In this document: in pieces, positions 45,704 through 58,317 of the stretch
Layout: the number at the start of each line of letters is the position of its first letter
Numbering within the stretch: the first letter of the stretch is position 1
Source: Candidatus Methylopumilus universalis
GTDB taxonomy: Bacteria; Pseudomonadota; Gammaproteobacteria; Burkholderiales; Methylophilaceae
Reading direction: 5' to 3'
DNA: 64,000 bases
Assembly: GCF_006364435.1 (NCBI RefSeq)
Contig: NZ_CP040977.1
Coordinates: forward strand, 1,240,001-1,304,000
The notes under the pieces: generated by a model
Database searches by the model: none
What the model was told of the DNA's origin: nothing
Seen by the model: only the letters and a program-made list of their open reading frames with translations
Program-made: the position numbers and the translations under genes

Positions 45704-47536
45704 TCATTCAACCGTGACAGACTTTGCTAAATTGCGTGGCTTATCTACGTCTGTACCTTTAATAAGAGAAACATGGTAAGCCAATAATTGAACTGGGATA
45801 GAGTGGATAATCGGGGACAAAACACCTGTATGTCTTGGGGTTCTTATTACCCGCACACCAGGACTTTCCAAAAAATGACTGTCAGCATCTGCAAATACAA
45901 AAATTTCTCCGCCACGCGCCTTGACTTCTTGCATATTAGATTTTACTTTTTCGAGTAAATTATCATTTGGTGCAATGACTACGACTGGCATATCGTTATC
46001 TACTAACGCTAAAGGGCCATGCTTTAATTCACCTGCGGGATAAGCTTCTGCATGAATATATGAAATCTCTTTTAATTTTAATGCTCCTTCCATAGCAATG
46101 GGGTAATGAATACCTCTGCCTAGAAATAGCGCATGTTTCTTTTTAGCAAATAATTTTGCCCACTCTTTAATTTGTGGTTCTAAATTCAGTGCTTGTTGAA
46201 TACTGCCTGGTAACTGTCTCAAATTTTCTAGATAGCTTTTTTCCTCTGTTTTATTAATCAGCTTTTTAAAAGAAGCAATCGTGACTGCTAAACTAAAGAG
46301 AGATACTAATTGTGTCGTAAAAGCTTTAGTTGATGCCACACCAATTTCAGCCCCCGCTCTGGTATATAAAACAAGCTTCGATGCCCGCGCAATAGCGCTT
46401 TCTTGAACATTACAAATTGCTAAACTTAAATGCTGGCCTAAAGATTTGGCATGCTTTAAAGCTTCCATCGTATCTAAGGTTTCGCCAGACTGCGAAACAG
46501 TGAGTATCAATTGATTGGGATTAGGCACCGAATCTCGATACCTGTATTCACTTGATATTTCAACGGTGGTTGGTATTTTTGCAATACCTTCTAACCAATA
46601 CTTAGCTGTGACTCCTGCGTAATAACTTGTCCCTGCCGCCAAAATTAAAATACTATCTATTTTAGAAAATACATCTTTAGCGTCTTGTCCGAACAGACTT
46701 ACATCAAAATGACCTTCATCAATAATGGCTTCAATTGTATCTGTCAATGCGCGAGGCTGTTCATAAATTTCTTTTTGCATGAAGTGATCATATGGGCCTA
46801 GCTCCATGGAAGACAAAGTAACGTCACTGATATGTGTTTTGCGTGTAATCAGTTTTTTTTCTTTGTCGAAAATTTGAATACCATCTTTTTTAACTTGCAC
46901 AACATCACCGTCTTCAAGATAGATCACTTTTTTAGTGACCGCCAAAAGCGCTGAGATATCAGATGCAATGAAATTCTGTGTATCACCTAATCCAATAATG
47001 AGTGGGCAACCTAATCTCGCGCAAATCATTTCATCAGGATTTTTGAGAGAGATCACCGCAATAGCAAAAGCTCCTCTTAATTCGTGACCTAACATTTGCG
47101 TTGCTTCTAGAAGAGATTTATTTTTATGTTTAATAAAATAATGAATGAGGTGTGCAATAACTTCAGTATCCGTTTGTGATTCAAACTTATACCCTAGTTT
47201 CTTAAGGCGCTCACGCTCTTCCTCATAATTTTCGATAATGCCATTATGAACGACTGCAATTTCTCCTTCAGACACATGAGGATGCGCATTGAGTTCAGTG
47301 ACGCCTCCATGCGTTGCCCATCTTGTATGGCCTATGCCTAAAAATCCTTCTAACTTTTGATCTTTCACCATAGTTTCAATTTCAGCGACACGGCCTACAG
47401 ATCGAACACGCTCAATACCGTTTCGCAATACCGCAATACCTGAAGAATCATAACCACGATATTCGAGTCGACTTAATCCTTCGATTAAATTTGGAACGAT
47501 ATTTTTATTTGAGATTGCACCTACAATGCCGCACAT
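45704..47536 (-). CDS. glmS: Glutamine-fructose-6-phosphate aminotransferase GlmS
   Basis: Makes glucosamine-6-phosphate for peptidoglycan and LPS. The ATG at 47536 puts the nucleophile Cys at position 2 (MCGIVGAIS), as required after Met removal; a longer in-frame reading lies inside glmU and is rejected. 610 residues, with the N-terminal class II glutaminase domain ([15 protein letters not shown]), two SIS domains ([26 protein letters not shown]) and the C-terminal [12 protein letters not shown]. glmU ends 4 bases upstream, so glmU-glmS form one operon. Confidence 0.97.
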   Translation of the reverse strand: MCGIVGAISNKNIVPNLIEGLSRLEYRGYDSSGIAVLRNGIERVRSVGRVAEIETMVKDQKLEGFLGIGHTRWATHGGVTELNAHPHVSEGEIAVVHNGIIENYEEERERLKKLGYKFESQTDTEVIAHLIHYFIKHKNKSLLEATQMLGHELRGAFAIAVISLKNPDEMICARLGCPLIIGLGDTQNFIASDISALLAVTKKVIYLEDGDVVQVKKDGIQIFDKEKKLITRKTHISDVTLSSMELGPYDHFMQKEIYEQPRALTDTIEAIIDEGHFDVSLFGQDAKDVFSKIDSILILAAGTSYYAGVTAKYWLEGIAKIPTTVEISSEYRYRDSVPNPNQLILTVSQSGETLDTMEALKHAKSLGQHLSLAICNVQESAIARASKLVLYTRAGAEIGVASTKAFTTQLVSLFSLAVTIASFKKLINKTEEKSYLENLRQLPGSIQQALNLEPQIKEWAKLFAKKKHALFLGRGIHYPIAMEGALKLKEISYIHAEAYPAGELKHGPLALVDNDMPVVVIAPNDNLLEKVKSNMQEVKARGGEIFVFADADSHFLESPGVRVIRTPRHTGVLSPIIHSIPVQLLAYHVSLIKGTDVDKPRNLAKSVTVE

Positions 47537-47540
47537 ATAT

Positions 47541-48905
47541 TTAAGTCTCTTTATTTTTTGTAGGTTTAGTCCAACCAGAAATACTGGTTTGTTTTGAACG
47601 AGCCACCGTAAGATCTCCTGGAGGAGCATCTTTAGTGATGGTCGATCCTGCCCCAATCGTGGCGCCCTTACCAATTTTCACTGGGGCCACCAAAGCAGTG
47701 TTTGAGCCTATAAAAACATCATCTTCAATCTTAGTGGGATGTTTATTAGCACCATCATAATTACATGTTATGGTCCCGGCACCGATATTCACCGATTTAC
47801 CTACAAGACTGTCGCCCACATAACTTAAGTGATTGATGTTGGTGTGATCATTAATTTCGCTATTTTTAATTTCAACAAAATTTCCAATGTGCACATGGCT
47901 TTGAAGCTTCGTACCGGGTCTCAATCTTGCAAATGGACCAATACGACAATGACTACCCACTTTACTTTCATCAATATGTGAATAAGGTTCAATCGAGGAG
48001 TGGTCTCCGATAATGCTATCTTTTATATGTGAGTAGGCTGCAACTTTCACGTGATTACCTAGAACGACCTTGCCTTCAAAAATGCAACCCACATCAATCG
48101 TCACATCTTTTCCTGCTGTGACTTCGCCTCTAATATCAATGCGGCTTGGATCTATAATCGTGACACCTTGGTCCATCAATGTTTTTGCTGTCATAAGCTG
48201 ATAGTCTCTTTCCATGTTTGCTAATTCAGATTTCGAATTAATCCCGGTAATGGATACTTCATTATCCGCAGATTCACTTAATACTTCAATGTTATCTTCA
48301 ATAGATAGCCCTACAATATCTGTCAAATAATATTCTTTTTGAACATTCTGATTGGTCAGCCTTTTAAGCCAATTTTTTAAGAGATGATTGGGCGCGCACA
48401 TAATGCCCGTATTAATTTCTTTGATATTTTTTTGTGATTCATCACAATCTTTTTCTTCTACAATTTTTTGTATTCGGTCATCTTTCCTTACAATTCTGCC
48501 GTAGCCTTTTGGATCTTTTTTTGAGTAAGTTAGAACAGCTAAATTTTTTTGACCTTTTATTACTAGGCGTTCAATCGTTTTTTGGTCAATTAACGGTACA
48601 TCGCCATATAAGATGAGTGTATTACCCTCATCTTTGATTAAAGGAGCGGCTTGTTGCACAGCATGACCTGTGCCTAATTGTTCTTTTTGCTCTACCCATT
48701 GAATATGGGGAGATGGAAATGTTTTTTTGACGAGATCACCACCATATCCATAAACCACCACAAGCTCTTTGGGCTTGAATGACATAGAAGCATCAATGAC
48801 ATAACCGAGAAGCGGTTTATGAGCAAGCGGTTGCAAGACTTTGGGTAAATCAGAACGCATGCGCGTCCCTTTGCCTGCAGCTAAAATCACAATAGATAAA
48901 GACAT
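47541..48905 (-). CDS. glmU: Bifunctional UDP-N-acetylglucosamine pyrophosphorylase / glucosamine-1-P acetyltransferase GlmU
   Basis: The last two steps to UDP-GlcNAc in one 454-residue protein: N-terminal uridyltransferase with [20 protein letters not shown] (residues 7-25) and the C-terminal left-handed beta-helix acetyltransferase with repeated hexapeptides (about 250-430; for example [12 protein letters not shown] and [13 protein letters not shown]). Start at 48905 lies 41 bases after the atp terminator, so it needs its own promoter; a palindrome occupies that spot. Ends 4 bases before glmS. Confidence 0.97.
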   Translation of the reverse strand: MSLSIVILAAGKGTRMRSDLPKVLQPLAHKPLLGYVIDASMSFKPKELVVVYGYGGDLVKKTFPSPHIQWVEQKEQLGTGHAVQQAAPLIKDEGNTLILYGDVPLIDQKTIERLVIKGQKNLAVLTYSKKDPKGYGRIVRKDDRIQKIVEEKDCDESQKNIKEINTGIMCAPNHLLKNWLKRLTNQNVQKEYYLTDIVGLSIEDNIEVLSESADNEVSITGINSKSELANMERDYQLMTAKTLMDQGVTIIDPSRIDIRGEVTAGKDVTIDVGCIFEGKVVLGNHVKVAAYSHIKDSIIGDHSSIEPYSHIDESKVGSHCRIGPFARLRPGTKLQSHVHIGNFVEIKNSEINDHTNINHLSYVGDSLVGKSVNIGAGTITCNYDGANKHPTKIEDDVFIGSNTALVAPVKIGKGATIGAGSTITKDAPPGDLTVARSKQTSISGWTKPTKNKET

Positions 48906-48927
48906 CTTTGCTATTTTATCGTTTATT

Positions 48928-48942
48928 TGTCATCACATGACA
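48928..48942. promoter_or_regulatory. 15-bp palindrome upstream of glmU
   Basis: TGTCAT-CAC-ATGACA (48928-48942), perfect arms of 6 bases with a 3-base centre, lying 23 bases before the glmU start codon and just after the atp terminator. A candidate operator for glmUS; no known regulator is assigned. A weak TAAAAT -10 box lies beside it on the minus strand. Confidence 0.35.
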
Positions 48943-48945
48943 TAA

Positions 48946-48973
48946 AAAAAGCAGCTTAAAAGCTGCTTTTAAT
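48946..48973 (-). terminator. Terminator of the atp operon
   Basis: Complementary arms AAAAGCAGCT and AGCTGCTTTT around a short AA-rich loop (stem about 48948-48970) followed on the minus strand by a T-run. Located between atpC and glmU. Confidence 0.88.
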
Positions 48974-48993
48974 AGTTTTGTAAGTTTTGTACC

Positions 48994-49416
48994 TTAGTGT
49001 TTTTGTCGTAATTTTTGAATCGCTTGAATTTGAGCAATCGCTTCAGCTAATTCAGCTTGTGCTTTTGCATAATCCACATCAGATGATCGATTTTTCATTG
49101 CTTCTTCAGCCGCTTTTTTAGCTGCATTCGCTTGCGCCTCATCAAGATCATGTCCACGAATCGCTGTATCCGCTAACACGGTAACTACCCCTGGCTGAAC
49201 TTCTAAAATACCACCTGAAATATAAATGAGCTGCTCTTCATTTTTATCCGCTAATTTGATGCGAAGCGCGCCGGGTTTAATCGATGTAATCATCGGTGCA
49301 TGATGCGGATAAATACCCACTTCACCCATTTGTGCCGGTGCCGCGACGAATTCAGCTTCACCTGAAAAAATAGATTCTTCAGCACTTACTACATCAATAT
49401 GAACCGTTGCAACCAT
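48994..49416 (-). CDS. atpC: ATP synthase F1 epsilon subunit AtpC
   Basis: Regulatory epsilon subunit of the F1 rotor stalk, 140 residues. N-terminal beta-sandwich ([45 protein letters not shown]) and a C-terminal two-helix arm ([21 protein letters not shown]...[18 protein letters not shown]). It is the last gene of the operon, 19 bases after atpD, followed by the terminator at about 48.96 kb. Confidence 0.95.
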   Translation of the reverse strand: MVATVHIDVVSAEESIFSGEAEFVAAPAQMGEVGIYPHHAPMITSIKPGALRIKLADKNEEQLIYISGGILEVQPGVVTVLADTAIRGHDLDEAQANAAKKAAEEAMKNRSSDVDYAKAQAELAEAIAQIQAIQKLRQKH

Positions 49417-49435
49417 GTCGTTTTTACCTAATCGA

Positions 49436-50881
<1,446 letters not shown>

Positions 50882-50900
50882 CTAAATAATTAATTCAATG

Positions 50901-51767
50901 TTATGCAACCGCAGCTGCACCACCCACAATTTCCGAAATTTCTTTTGTAATTGCCGCTTGACGCGCTTTGTTATAAATCAATTTCAATTCGCCAATCACA
51001 TTCTTCGCATTATCTGAAGCAGACTTCATTGCAACCATTCGTGCGGATTGTTCTGACGCCATATTTTCTGTGACGCCGTGATAAATCAAAGATTCGATAT
51101 AACGCGTTAATAATTGATCGATCACACTTTGTGCATCCGGCTCATAGATATAATCCCATGGACCTTCTGGACTTCCAATTTTATCCCCTGAGAGTGGTAA
51201 CAATTGATCCACAACAGGCTCTTGCTTCATCGTATTAATAAATTTGGTATAGCAAATAAAGAGCTGGTCAACTTCACCATTCACATAGGCATCTAACATC
51301 ACTTTAATTGCACCGATGAGTTTTTCAACATGAGGTGTATCACCTAAGCCTATGATGTGTGATTTCACATTCGCGTTAATACGCGTCATGAAACCTAAGC
51401 CTTTATTACCTAATGCACTCACATGTACTTTTTTACCTTGTGATTCCCATTGCTTCATCTGATTGACAGACATTCTTAATACGTTGGTATTAAGTCCGCC
51501 ACACAAACCTTTATCTGAAGTAACCACAATTAAACCAATATTTTTTACTTGGTCTTTTTTCACAAGGAATGGATGTTTATATTCCGATTGTGCGTAGGAC
51601 AAATGTGCTGCCACATTTCTGATTTTCTCAGCATAAGGACGAGCTTGACGCATACGCTCTTGCGCTTTACGCATCTTTGACGCTGCGACCATCTCCATCG
51701 CTTTGGTGATCTTTCGTGTATTTTCTACACTCTTGATCTTGGTTCTAATTTCTTTACTACCGGCCAT
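50901..51767 (-). CDS. atpG: ATP synthase F1 gamma subunit AtpG
   Basis: Central stalk subunit of 288 residues. The typical N-terminal helix is visible: [20 protein letters not shown] and [15 protein letters not shown], and the C-terminal helix with [41 protein letters not shown], which form the rotating coiled coil. Between them is [18 protein letters not shown]. Gap to atpA is 14 bases, to atpD 37 bases. Confidence 0.96.
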   Translation of the reverse strand: MAGSKEIRTKIKSVENTRKITKAMEMVAASKMRKAQERMRQARPYAEKIRNVAAHLSYAQSEYKHPFLVKKDQVKNIGLIVVTSDKGLCGGLNTNVLRMSVNQMKQWESQGKKVHVSALGNKGLGFMTRINANVKSHIIGLGDTPHVEKLIGAIKVMLDAYVNGEVDQLFICYTKFINTMKQEPVVDQLLPLSGDKIGSPEGPWDYIYEPDAQSVIDQLLTRYIESLIYHGVTENMASEQSARMVAMKSASDNAKNVIGELKLIYNKARQAAITKEISEIVGGAAAVA

Positions 51768-51781
51768 AATGACTCTTTATA

Positions 51782-53323
51782 TTAGTAAGCGTTACTTGAT
51801 TTGAAATCTTCAATAGCTTTTTCAAGTGCTTTTTCATTGTCACCTGATAAGTCAGCTGTTTTTTCGATGTCTTGCATAATCTTTTTGTATTTAGAATTCA
51901 TAAAGCCATGCAATGCATTTTCAAATGCCAATACTTTAATCGTTGGAACATCATCAAAGTAACCTTTGTTTGCTGCAAATAATGTCACAGCCATTTGCGA
52001 AACACTTAAAGGGGCATATTGTGATTGCTTCATAAGCTCTGTAAACATGCGACCGCGGTCAAGTTGTTTACGTGTGGCTTCATCAAGATCAGATGCAAAT
52101 TGCGCGAACGCTGCTAACTCACGATATTGAGCTAAAGCTAAACGTACACCACCACCTAATTTTTTAATTACTTTAGTTTGCGCAGCACCACCCACGCGAG
52201 ACACAGAAATACCTGCGTTGATCGCTGGACGAATACCTGCATTAAATAAATCTGTTTCAAGGAAGATCTGACCGTCAGTAATTGAAATTACGTTTGTCGG
52301 CACGAATGCTGATACGTCACCTGCGGCTGTTTCAATGATTGGCAATGCAGTAAGTGAACCTGTTTTTCCTTTCACTTTACCTTTTGTAAATTTTTCTACA
52401 TATTCTTCATTCACACGTGCTGCTCTTTCAAGTAAGCGTGAGTGAATATAAAAGACGTCGCCAGGATAAGCTTCACGGCCTGGTGGACGACGCAAGAGTA
52501 ATGAGATTTGACGATAAGCAATCGCTTGTTTTGTTAAGTCATCATAAATAATAAGAGCATCTTCGCCACGGTCACGGAAATATTCACCCATCGTGCAACC
52601 CGCGTAAGGTGCTAGGAATTGTAATGCTGCTGAATCAGAAGCTGAAGCTGCAACGATAATCGTGTATTCCATCGCGCCGTGTTCTTCAAGTTTTCTAACA
52701 ACGTTAGCGATGGTTGATGCTTTTTGACCAATCGCCACATAGATACAGGTCATGTTTTGACCTTTTTGATTAATAATTGCATCTGTTGCTACAGCTGTTT
52801 TACCTGTTTGACGATCGCCAATAATCAATTCACGTTGGCCTCGTCCGACCGGCACCATAGAGTCCACAGATTTCAAACCTGTTTGAACTGGTTGAGATAC
52901 AGATTTACGCGCAATCACGCCAGGTGCTACTTTTTCAAGCTTGTCAGTTAGTTTTGTTTTAACTGGGCCTTTACCATCGATGGGTTGGCCAAGAGCATTT
53001 ACCACGCGACCAATTAATTCTGGGCCTACAGGCACTTCTAAAATACGACCTGTACATTTACATACATCACCTTCAGTAATGTGTTCATAATCACCTAACA
53101 CCACAGCACCCACAGAATCACGTTCAAGATTCAATGCAAGCCCATATGTGTTTCCTGGGAATTCGATCATTTCACCAGACATCACATTTGATAATCCGTG
53201 AATACGAACGATACCGTCAGTCACTGATACGACTGTACCCTGTGTTCTCGCTTCAGCGGTTGTCGAGAAATTCTCTAATCGACTTTTGATGAGTTCACTA
53301 ATTTCTGATGTTGATAACTGCAT
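51782..53323 (-). CDS. atpA: ATP synthase F1 alpha subunit AtpA
   Basis: Nucleotide-binding alpha subunit of 513 residues. Walker [10 protein letters not shown] (about residue 170), the ATP synthase signature [36 protein letters not shown] (as ISITDGQ...), and [16 protein letters not shown]-terminus [19 protein letters not shown] is standard. It follows atpH after 24 bases. Confidence 0.97.
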   Translation of the reverse strand: MQLSTSEISELIKSRLENFSTTAEARTQGTVVSVTDGIVRIHGLSNVMSGEMIEFPGNTYGLALNLERDSVGAVVLGDYEHITEGDVCKCTGRILEVPVGPELIGRVVNALGQPIDGKGPVKTKLTDKLEKVAPGVIARKSVSQPVQTGLKSVDSMVPVGRGQRELIIGDRQTGKTAVATDAIINQKGQNMTCIYVAIGQKASTIANVVRKLEEHGAMEYTIIVAASASDSAALQFLAPYAGCTMGEYFRDRGEDALIIYDDLTKQAIAYRQISLLLRRPPGREAYPGDVFYIHSRLLERAARVNEEYVEKFTKGKVKGKTGSLTALPIIETAAGDVSAFVPTNVISITDGQIFLETDLFNAGIRPAINAGISVSRVGGAAQTKVIKKLGGGVRLALAQYRELAAFAQFASDLDEATRKQLDRGRMFTELMKQSQYAPLSVSQMAVTLFAANKGYFDDVPTIKVLAFENALHGFMNSKYKKIMQDIEKTADLSGDNEKALEKAIEDFKSSNAY

Positions 53324-53347
53324 TACTATCTCCTGATAATGATTAGC

Positions 53348-53884
53348 TTACGACTTCAACGCGTAGGCTAAATTTTGTAATTGCTCACGAACTGAAGCAT
53401 CAATCACGGTGTCGCCCACAATCACTTTAATACCACCAATGATTGCTTCATCAATCGTTACTTTTGCATCAATTTTTTTATTAAATTTCTTTTCTAAGCT
53501 TTTCACTAATGTATCGACTTCTTTATCTGTCGGCTTTGATGCAACAATAATTTCAGCATCAAGCGTTCCTTCATCCGTCGCTTTTAATGTTTCAAAAAGC
53601 TCACTGATTTGAGGTAACACATTAAGCCTCTTATATTCAATCAAAAGCTTAATAAGATTTTCACCATAAGCATTAAGTTTTTTTTCGGCAATTTTAATGA
53701 GTGTCTTTTCACGATCCTCATCTGATACTTTTGAATCATTAATGAAAGCATGCATGCGTTCATCTAAAGATACTTGCGCTAAAAATTCCAACATCTCAGA
53801 CCACTCTGTAAGAGATTTTTTTTCTTTAGCAAGATTAAATGCTGCAACTGCATAAGGTCTTGCGATGGTTGAAATTTCTGCCAT
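53348..53884 (-). CDS. atpH: ATP synthase F1 delta subunit AtpH
   Basis: Peripheral-stalk delta subunit (OSCP type), 178 residues. N-terminal helical domain starts with ISTIARPYAVAAFNLAKEK and the C-terminal domain has DEAIIGGIKVIVGDTVIDASVREQLQNLA, the family signature. It joins F1 alpha to the b-subunit dimer. Gap of 7 bases from atpF. Confidence 0.95.
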   Translation of the reverse strand: MAEISTIARPYAVAAFNLAKEKKSLTEWSEMLEFLAQVSLDERMHAFINDSKVSDEDREKTLIKIAEKKLNAYGENLIKLLIEYKRLNVLPQISELFETLKATDEGTLDAEIIVASKPTDKEVDTLVKSLEKKFNKKIDAKVTIDEAIIGGIKVIVGDTVIDASVREQLQNLAYALKS

Positions 53885-53891
53885 ATGGATC

Positions 53892-54362
53892 CTAAAGTTC
53901 TTTCGCTAATTTACTTAACATATCGCTATGTGCTTTTTTATCAATTTCTTTTGATAAGATTTTTTCTGCACCCGCGATAGCAAGTGTTGACACTTGTTCA
54001 CGTAAAGATTCTTTCGCGCGATTTACTTCTTGATCAATCTCTGCTTTCGCACCTAAGATAATACGATCGCCTTCGGTTTTCGCTTGATGCTTTGCTTCTT
54101 CTAAAATTTCTGAGGCTCTTTTTTCAGCTTGAGAAATAATTTCAGATGCTTTCTGTTTGGCTTCGTTAAGTTGTTGTGTTGTTTTTTTTGCAGCCACTTC
54201 TAAAGAAGCTTTACCTTCTTGTGCTGCAGCTAAACCGTCGGCAATTTCTTTTTGACGCGTTTCAATTGCATTTAAAAGAGGCGGCCACACATACTTCACG
54301 GTAAACCAAATGAGAATCGCAAAAGCAATCGCTTGGGCAATTAACGTAAAATTAATATTCAT
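53892..54362 (-). CDS. atpF: ATP synthase Fo b subunit AtpF
   Basis: Peripheral stalk b subunit, 156 residues. One N-terminal membrane helix ([18 protein letters not shown], about residues 3-20) and a long amphipathic coiled-coil that runs to the C-terminus with [25 protein letters not shown] and the tail [20 protein letters not shown]. Located between atpE (40-base gap) and atpH. Confidence 0.96.
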   Translation of the reverse strand: MNINFTLIAQAIAFAILIWFTVKYVWPPLLNAIETRQKEIADGLAAAQEGKASLEVAAKKTTQQLNEAKQKASEIISQAEKRASEILEEAKHQAKTEGDRIILGAKAEIDQEVNRAKESLREQVSTLAIAGAEKILSKEIDKKAHSDMLSKLAKEL

Positions 54363-54402
54363 TTTTGCTCCTGTCTAAGTTCGGTTAAAAGAACCTAAAC
54401 AA

Positions 54403-54705
<303 letters not shown>

Positions 54706-54718
54706 TTAAATAAAAAAA

Positions 54719-55537
54719 CTAATGGCCTTCATGCGCCATCGATAAATACACCACCGTTAACATCATGAAGACAAATGCTTGTAGCCCCACAATTAGAATA
54801 TGGAATATGGACCAACCTGCGCCCAATAATGCTCCAAAAAATACGCCTGTCACACTCGTTGACGCTAGTAAGCCGAGGAGTAAGAAAATTACTTCTCCTG
54901 CGTACATATTTCCGAAAAGTCGGAGTGAGTGAGATAAAGGTTTAGAAATGTATTCGATGATATTAAATAAAAAGTTTGCAGGCCATACCCAAACTTTGCT
55001 ACCAAAAGGGGCTGTAAACAATTCATGAAGCCAACCACCAAAACCTTTCACTTTAATACCAAAATAAATCATAAGAATCCACACTGCGATCGCAAGTGCA
55101 AATGTTGTGTTGATGTCTGAAGTGGGGACGCTGCGCCACTCATGAATGCCTAAAGGTGCATAAATAAAATGTGCCATCACATCAATAGGGAGAAAGTCCA
55201 TAGAGTTCATCACAAGGACCCAAATAAAAACTGTTAATGCAGCAGGGGCAATAAAAGCATGACGATCGCCATGGAATATATTTTTAACTTGATCGTCAAT
55301 GAAACCAAACATAAGCTCTACAAATGCCTGGCCTTTTGAAGGAACGCCAGCTGTTGCTTTTCGAGCAACCATCCAGATCAAAGCCATTGAAATAATACCA
55401 AGCAAGACACCCATAACAAGTGAGTCAATATTAATTGCCCAGAATGCACCTTCACCAATAGCCTTCGTATTAAAGGTTAAATGGTGGGTAATATATTCAC
55501 TCGGTGTTAATGTGCCTTCAGTTGCCATAGCTTCCAA
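54719..55537 (-). CDS. atpB: ATP synthase Fo a subunit AtpB
   Basis: Membrane stator subunit forming the proton half-channels, 272 residues with five to six membrane segments. The essential Arg lies in [21 protein letters not shown] (about residue 205), and C-terminal [22 protein letters not shown] is diagnostic. It follows atpI by 16 bases and precedes atpE by 40. Confidence 0.96.
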   Translation of the reverse strand: MEAMATEGTLTPSEYITHHLTFNTKAIGEGAFWAINIDSLVMGVLLGIISMALIWMVARKATAGVPSKGQAFVELMFGFIDDQVKNIFHGDRHAFIAPAALTVFIWVLVMNSMDFLPIDVMAHFIYAPLGIHEWRSVPTSDINTTFALAIAVWILMIYFGIKVKGFGGWLHELFTAPFGSKVWVWPANFLFNIIEYISKPLSHSLRLFGNMYAGEVIFLLLGLLASTSVTGVFFGALLGAGWSIFHILIVGLQAFVFMMLTVVYLSMAHEGH

Positions 55538-55553
55538 TATTTCCTAACGACTT

Positions 55554-55958
55554 TTATTTGTCTTCATTTAATTTTGTAATCGATGCGCCTGAAATAATGG
55601 CTGACAATACAAGCCCCGCAATCAGTGCAAATGGCACAAGCGCTGTATAAAACTTAAACGCTGACCAAAGCGATACAAGTACTACAAAAATTTTTACGGC
55701 TTCAGCTTTTAATACATTAATAATGATAGCTGCGGGCTCTTTACTCAAAGCCGTTTTGTGAGCAATTTTTGAGGCGAGAAGTACACCGAATATAACGGAG
55801 ACACTACCGATCAACGCAGAAACACCTGCATGCTTTCCAAATACTGCTGCAACTAAAACCGTTAATATGCCAGCGGCTTTAACCTGCAAACTCAACATTT
55901 TTTGAATGATTTGAGGGAATCGCTTCATTCTTTCAGTGATTTCATCAATATCAGACAT
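55554..55958 (-). CDS. atpI: ATP synthase accessory protein AtpI
   Basis: Small membrane protein of 134 residues at the head of the atp operon, thought to help assemble the c-ring. Four hydrophobic segments are visible after a polar N-terminus (VKAAGILTVLVAAVFG, VSALIGSVSVIFGVLLAS, LVSLWSAF and LVPFALIAGLVLSAIISG). The operon position is the strongest evidence; AtpI proteins are poorly conserved. First gene after the putative promoter at 56.0 kb. Confidence 0.85.
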   Translation of the reverse strand: MSDIDEITERMKRFPQIIQKMLSLQVKAAGILTVLVAAVFGKHAGVSALIGSVSVIFGVLLASKIAHKTALSKEPAAIIINVLKAEAVKIFVVLVSLWSAFKFYTALVPFALIAGLVLSAIISGASITKLNEDK

Positions 55959-56000
55959 TTATGCTCACTGAATGCAAAACTTTGAGTTACAAAGGGTTGA

Positions 56001-56029
56001 ATTTTCCCTGTAATTGGCGGTTCCGTCAA
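56001..56029 (-). promoter_or_regulatory. Putative sigma70 promoter of the atp operon
   Basis: On the minus strand TTGACG (56029-56024) and GAAAAT (56006-56001) are 17 bases apart, between parB and atpI. The -35 box matches consensus at 5 of 6 and the -10 at 4 of 6 positions. The transcript start would be about 35 bases before atpI. Confidence 0.5.
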
Positions 56030-56043
56030 GGGTAAAGCGTACT

Positions 56044-56907
56044 TTATCCTTTGATTTTTTTAAGAATCTCATCCAATTGCTCCAAATTGCGATAATGCAC
56101 TTTTAAAGTACCCGAACCATTCTTTTTAGCATCAATAGTGACTGACGCGCCCAGGGTTTCTGCTAGAGAGTCCTCAAGCTGACGCACGTCCGCATTCGTC
56201 TTTTTCGGGGGGGCTTTTTGAGTATCGGTTTTGTAACTATTCTGTAAGTTTTTAACGAGCGCCTCAACTTCGCGCACAGATAGATTTTTTTGAATCGCTT
56301 CTTCGCACAACATAATCTGTTGGCTGCCCTCTAGGCCAATCAGAGCTCTTGCATGGCCCATATCAATTTTTCCACTTAATAGTCGATCTTGAACAGGCTT
56401 TGTTAAAGTTAAAAGTCTTAATAAATTAGAAACGGTGACGCGCGATTTGCCAACCGCATCTGCCGCTTCTTCATGCGTCATATCAAACTCATCAATCAAA
56501 CGCTTAATGCCGATCGCTTCTTCTAATGGATTTAAATCTTCACGTTGAATATTTTCAATCAATGCCATTGCGAGCGCTGATTCATCTGGAATATTTTTGA
56601 TGATGACAGGCACTTCACTAAGATTTGCCAATTTTGCAGCGCGCCATCTTCTCTCGCCTGCGATGATTTCGTATTGATTGTTCCCCACAGGTCGCACAAT
56701 AATAGGCTGCATGACGCCTTGTTTTAAAATAGATTGTGAAAGCGCATGTAAAGCTTCTTCTTGCATGATGCTTCGAGGTTGATATTTACCAGGTTGTAAT
56801 TCACTGATCAATAAAGTCTGAAGTGAGCCTTCGTTTTTTTGAACATCTTCCTCGCCACTTAATAATAATGCATCAAGTCCGCGACCTAATCCTTTAGCTT
56901 TAACCAT
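56044..56907 (-). CDS. parB: Chromosome partitioning protein ParB
   Basis: Centromere-binding CTPase of the chromosomal ParABS system, 287 residues. N-terminal KGLGRGLDALLLSG, the ParB/Srx CTP-binding motifs ISELQPGKYQPR and GERRWRAAKLA (about residues 35-95), the helix-turn-helix DEFDMTHEEAADAVGKSRVTVSNLLRLL and a C-terminal dimerisation domain. The start overlaps parA by 8 bases. Its binding site parS occurs twice at about 60.3 kb. Confidence 0.97.
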   Translation of the reverse strand: MVKAKGLGRGLDALLLSGEEDVQKNEGSLQTLLISELQPGKYQPRSIMQEEALHALSQSILKQGVMQPIIVRPVGNNQYEIIAGERRWRAAKLANLSEVPVIIKNIPDESALAMALIENIQREDLNPLEEAIGIKRLIDEFDMTHEEAADAVGKSRVTVSNLLRLLTLTKPVQDRLLSGKIDMGHARALIGLEGSQQIMLCEEAIQKNLSVREVEALVKNLQNSYKTDTQKAPPKKTNADVRQLEDSLAETLGASVTIDAKKNGSGTLKVHYRNLEQLDEILKKIKG

Positions 56908-57676
56908 GTGACTTCCTCATTTCTTTTTCTATAATTTCTTCAGCAAGTTTTAAATAAGCAACGGCTCCTCTAGATGATCGGTCATACATTAAGATAGGCA
57001 TGCCGTGACTTGGCGCTTCTGCCAGTCTTACATTTCTTGGAATAATCGTTTCATATACCTTATCGCCAAAGTGGGCGGTGAGTTGATCCGACACTTGTTG
57101 AGCTAACATATTGCGCTTATCAAAGAGCGTTTTTAATAAACCCTCAATTTCAATTTTAGGATTTAAATTACTCCTTACTTTTTTGATCGTGTTAACTAAA
57201 TCTGATAAACCTTCTAACGCATAATATTCACATTGCATGGGAATTAAAACGGCATCTGCAGCAGTCAATGCATTTACTGTGACTAAATTGAGCGCGGGTG
57301 GACAATCTAATAATACATAGTCGTAATCTTTTTTTAAATGTTGCAACGCTTCTTTTAATCGTGTTTCGCGTTTACTTTCATTGACAAGTTCAACTTCAGC
57401 ACCTGCAAGATTTCGATTTGACGGAGCCAAATCAAAACCACCGCGTTCGCAATGAATCACAATATCTTTAAATGATTTACTTTGAATCAAGACATCATAA
57501 ATTGATGTTTTAATACTCGATTTATCTATACCTGAGCCTGTCGTTGCATTGCCTTGTGGATCAAGATCAATGAGAAGCACAGATTTATTTTTCGCAGCTA
57601 AGCTTGCGGCTAAATTTACCGATGTAGTGGTTTTACCTACGCCGCCTTTTTGATTCGTCACCGCTAATATACGCAT
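56900..57676 (-). CDS. parA: Chromosome partitioning ATPase ParA
   Basis: Walker-type ATPase driving origin segregation, 258 residues with no N-terminal helix-turn-helix, so a chromosomal (Soj-type) ParA. The deviant Walker A is KGGVGKTT in TNQKGGVGKTTTSVNLAA (residues 7-24), followed by DLDPQGNATTG and YDYVLLDCPPALNL. It begins 2 bases after the rsmG stop and overlaps parB by 8 bases. Confidence 0.97.
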   Translation of the reverse strand: MRILAVTNQKGGVGKTTTSVNLAASLAAKNKSVLLIDLDPQGNATTGSGIDKSSIKTSIYDVLIQSKSFKDIVIHCERGGFDLAPSNRNLAGAEVELVNESKRETRLKEALQHLKKDYDYVLLDCPPALNLVTVNALTAADAVLIPMQCEYYALEGLSDLVNTIKKVRSNLNPKIEIEGLLKTLFDKRNMLAQQVSDQLTAHFGDKVYETIIPRNVRLAEAPSHGMPILMYDRSSRGAVAYLKLAEEIIEKEMRKSHG

Positions 57677-57678
57677 AA

Positions 57679-58317
57679 CTAAAAAACTTCTTTCTTCAAT
57701 TGAACTAAATATCGTTCAGCATTAATAAAGGGCACTTCAAGCGGAACCATTGTGTATTGATTCTTTTCGAATGCTTCCAATTCTTCTTTGACATCTTTTG
57801 ATTTCATCGCCAACCACATACCATTTTTTTGCAATGTATGTTGTGTAAGTGAGATCATATTTTTTAAATTTGAAAACGCTCTTGACGTCACCGCATCAAA
57901 AAGTATTGTCGGCTGATATTCCTCAACGCGACCATTCACTACATTTAAATTGGTAAGTGATAATTCACTTTTCACCTGTTGCATGAATGTCGTTTTTTTA
58001 TTAACCGAATCCATCACAGTTACTTTCATTTCAGGCTTTACAATTGCCAATACAACGCCTGGGAATCCTGCACCACTTCCGACATCCAACAAATTTTTTA
58101 CATTGACATAATTTAAAATAGATAAGCTATCGAGAAAATGCAGTTTAATCATTTCATCACGGTCGCGAATCGCAGTTAGGTTGTACACACGATTCCATTT
58201 TTCAACTAAGTTTAAATACGCCATCAGCTGATCATTCATTTGATCAGATAAATTTAAGCCCATATGACGTGACCCCTCGATCAACAGATCGCGGTCTTTT
58301 TTTATTACCTCATTCAT
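57679..58317 (-). CDS. rsmG: 16S rRNA (guanine(527)-N7)-methyltransferase RsmG
   Basis: SAM-dependent methyltransferase (GidB) modifying G527 of 16S rRNA; loss gives low-level streptomycin resistance in known bacteria. The 212 residues carry [27 protein letters not shown] and the SAM motif [17 protein letters not shown] (about residue 75). Start overlaps the mnmG stop by 4 bases (ATGA). Confidence 0.96.
   Translation of the reverse strand: MNEVIKKDRDLLIEGSRHMGLNLSDQMNDQLMAYLNLVEKWNRVYNLTAIRDRDEMIKLHFLDSLSILNYVNVKNLLDVGSGAGFPGVVLAIVKPEMKVTVMDSVNKKTTFMQQVKSELSLTNLNVVNGRVEEYQPTILFDAVTSRAFSNLKNMISLTQHTLQKNGMWLAMKSKDVKEELEAFEKNQYTMVPLEVPFINAERYLVQLKKEVF

Noticed and set aside
47537-47674. Extended N-terminus for GlmS
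   Set aside because: It overlaps glmU and would bury the catalytic Cys that must be residue 2 after Met; the ATG at 47536 is correct.
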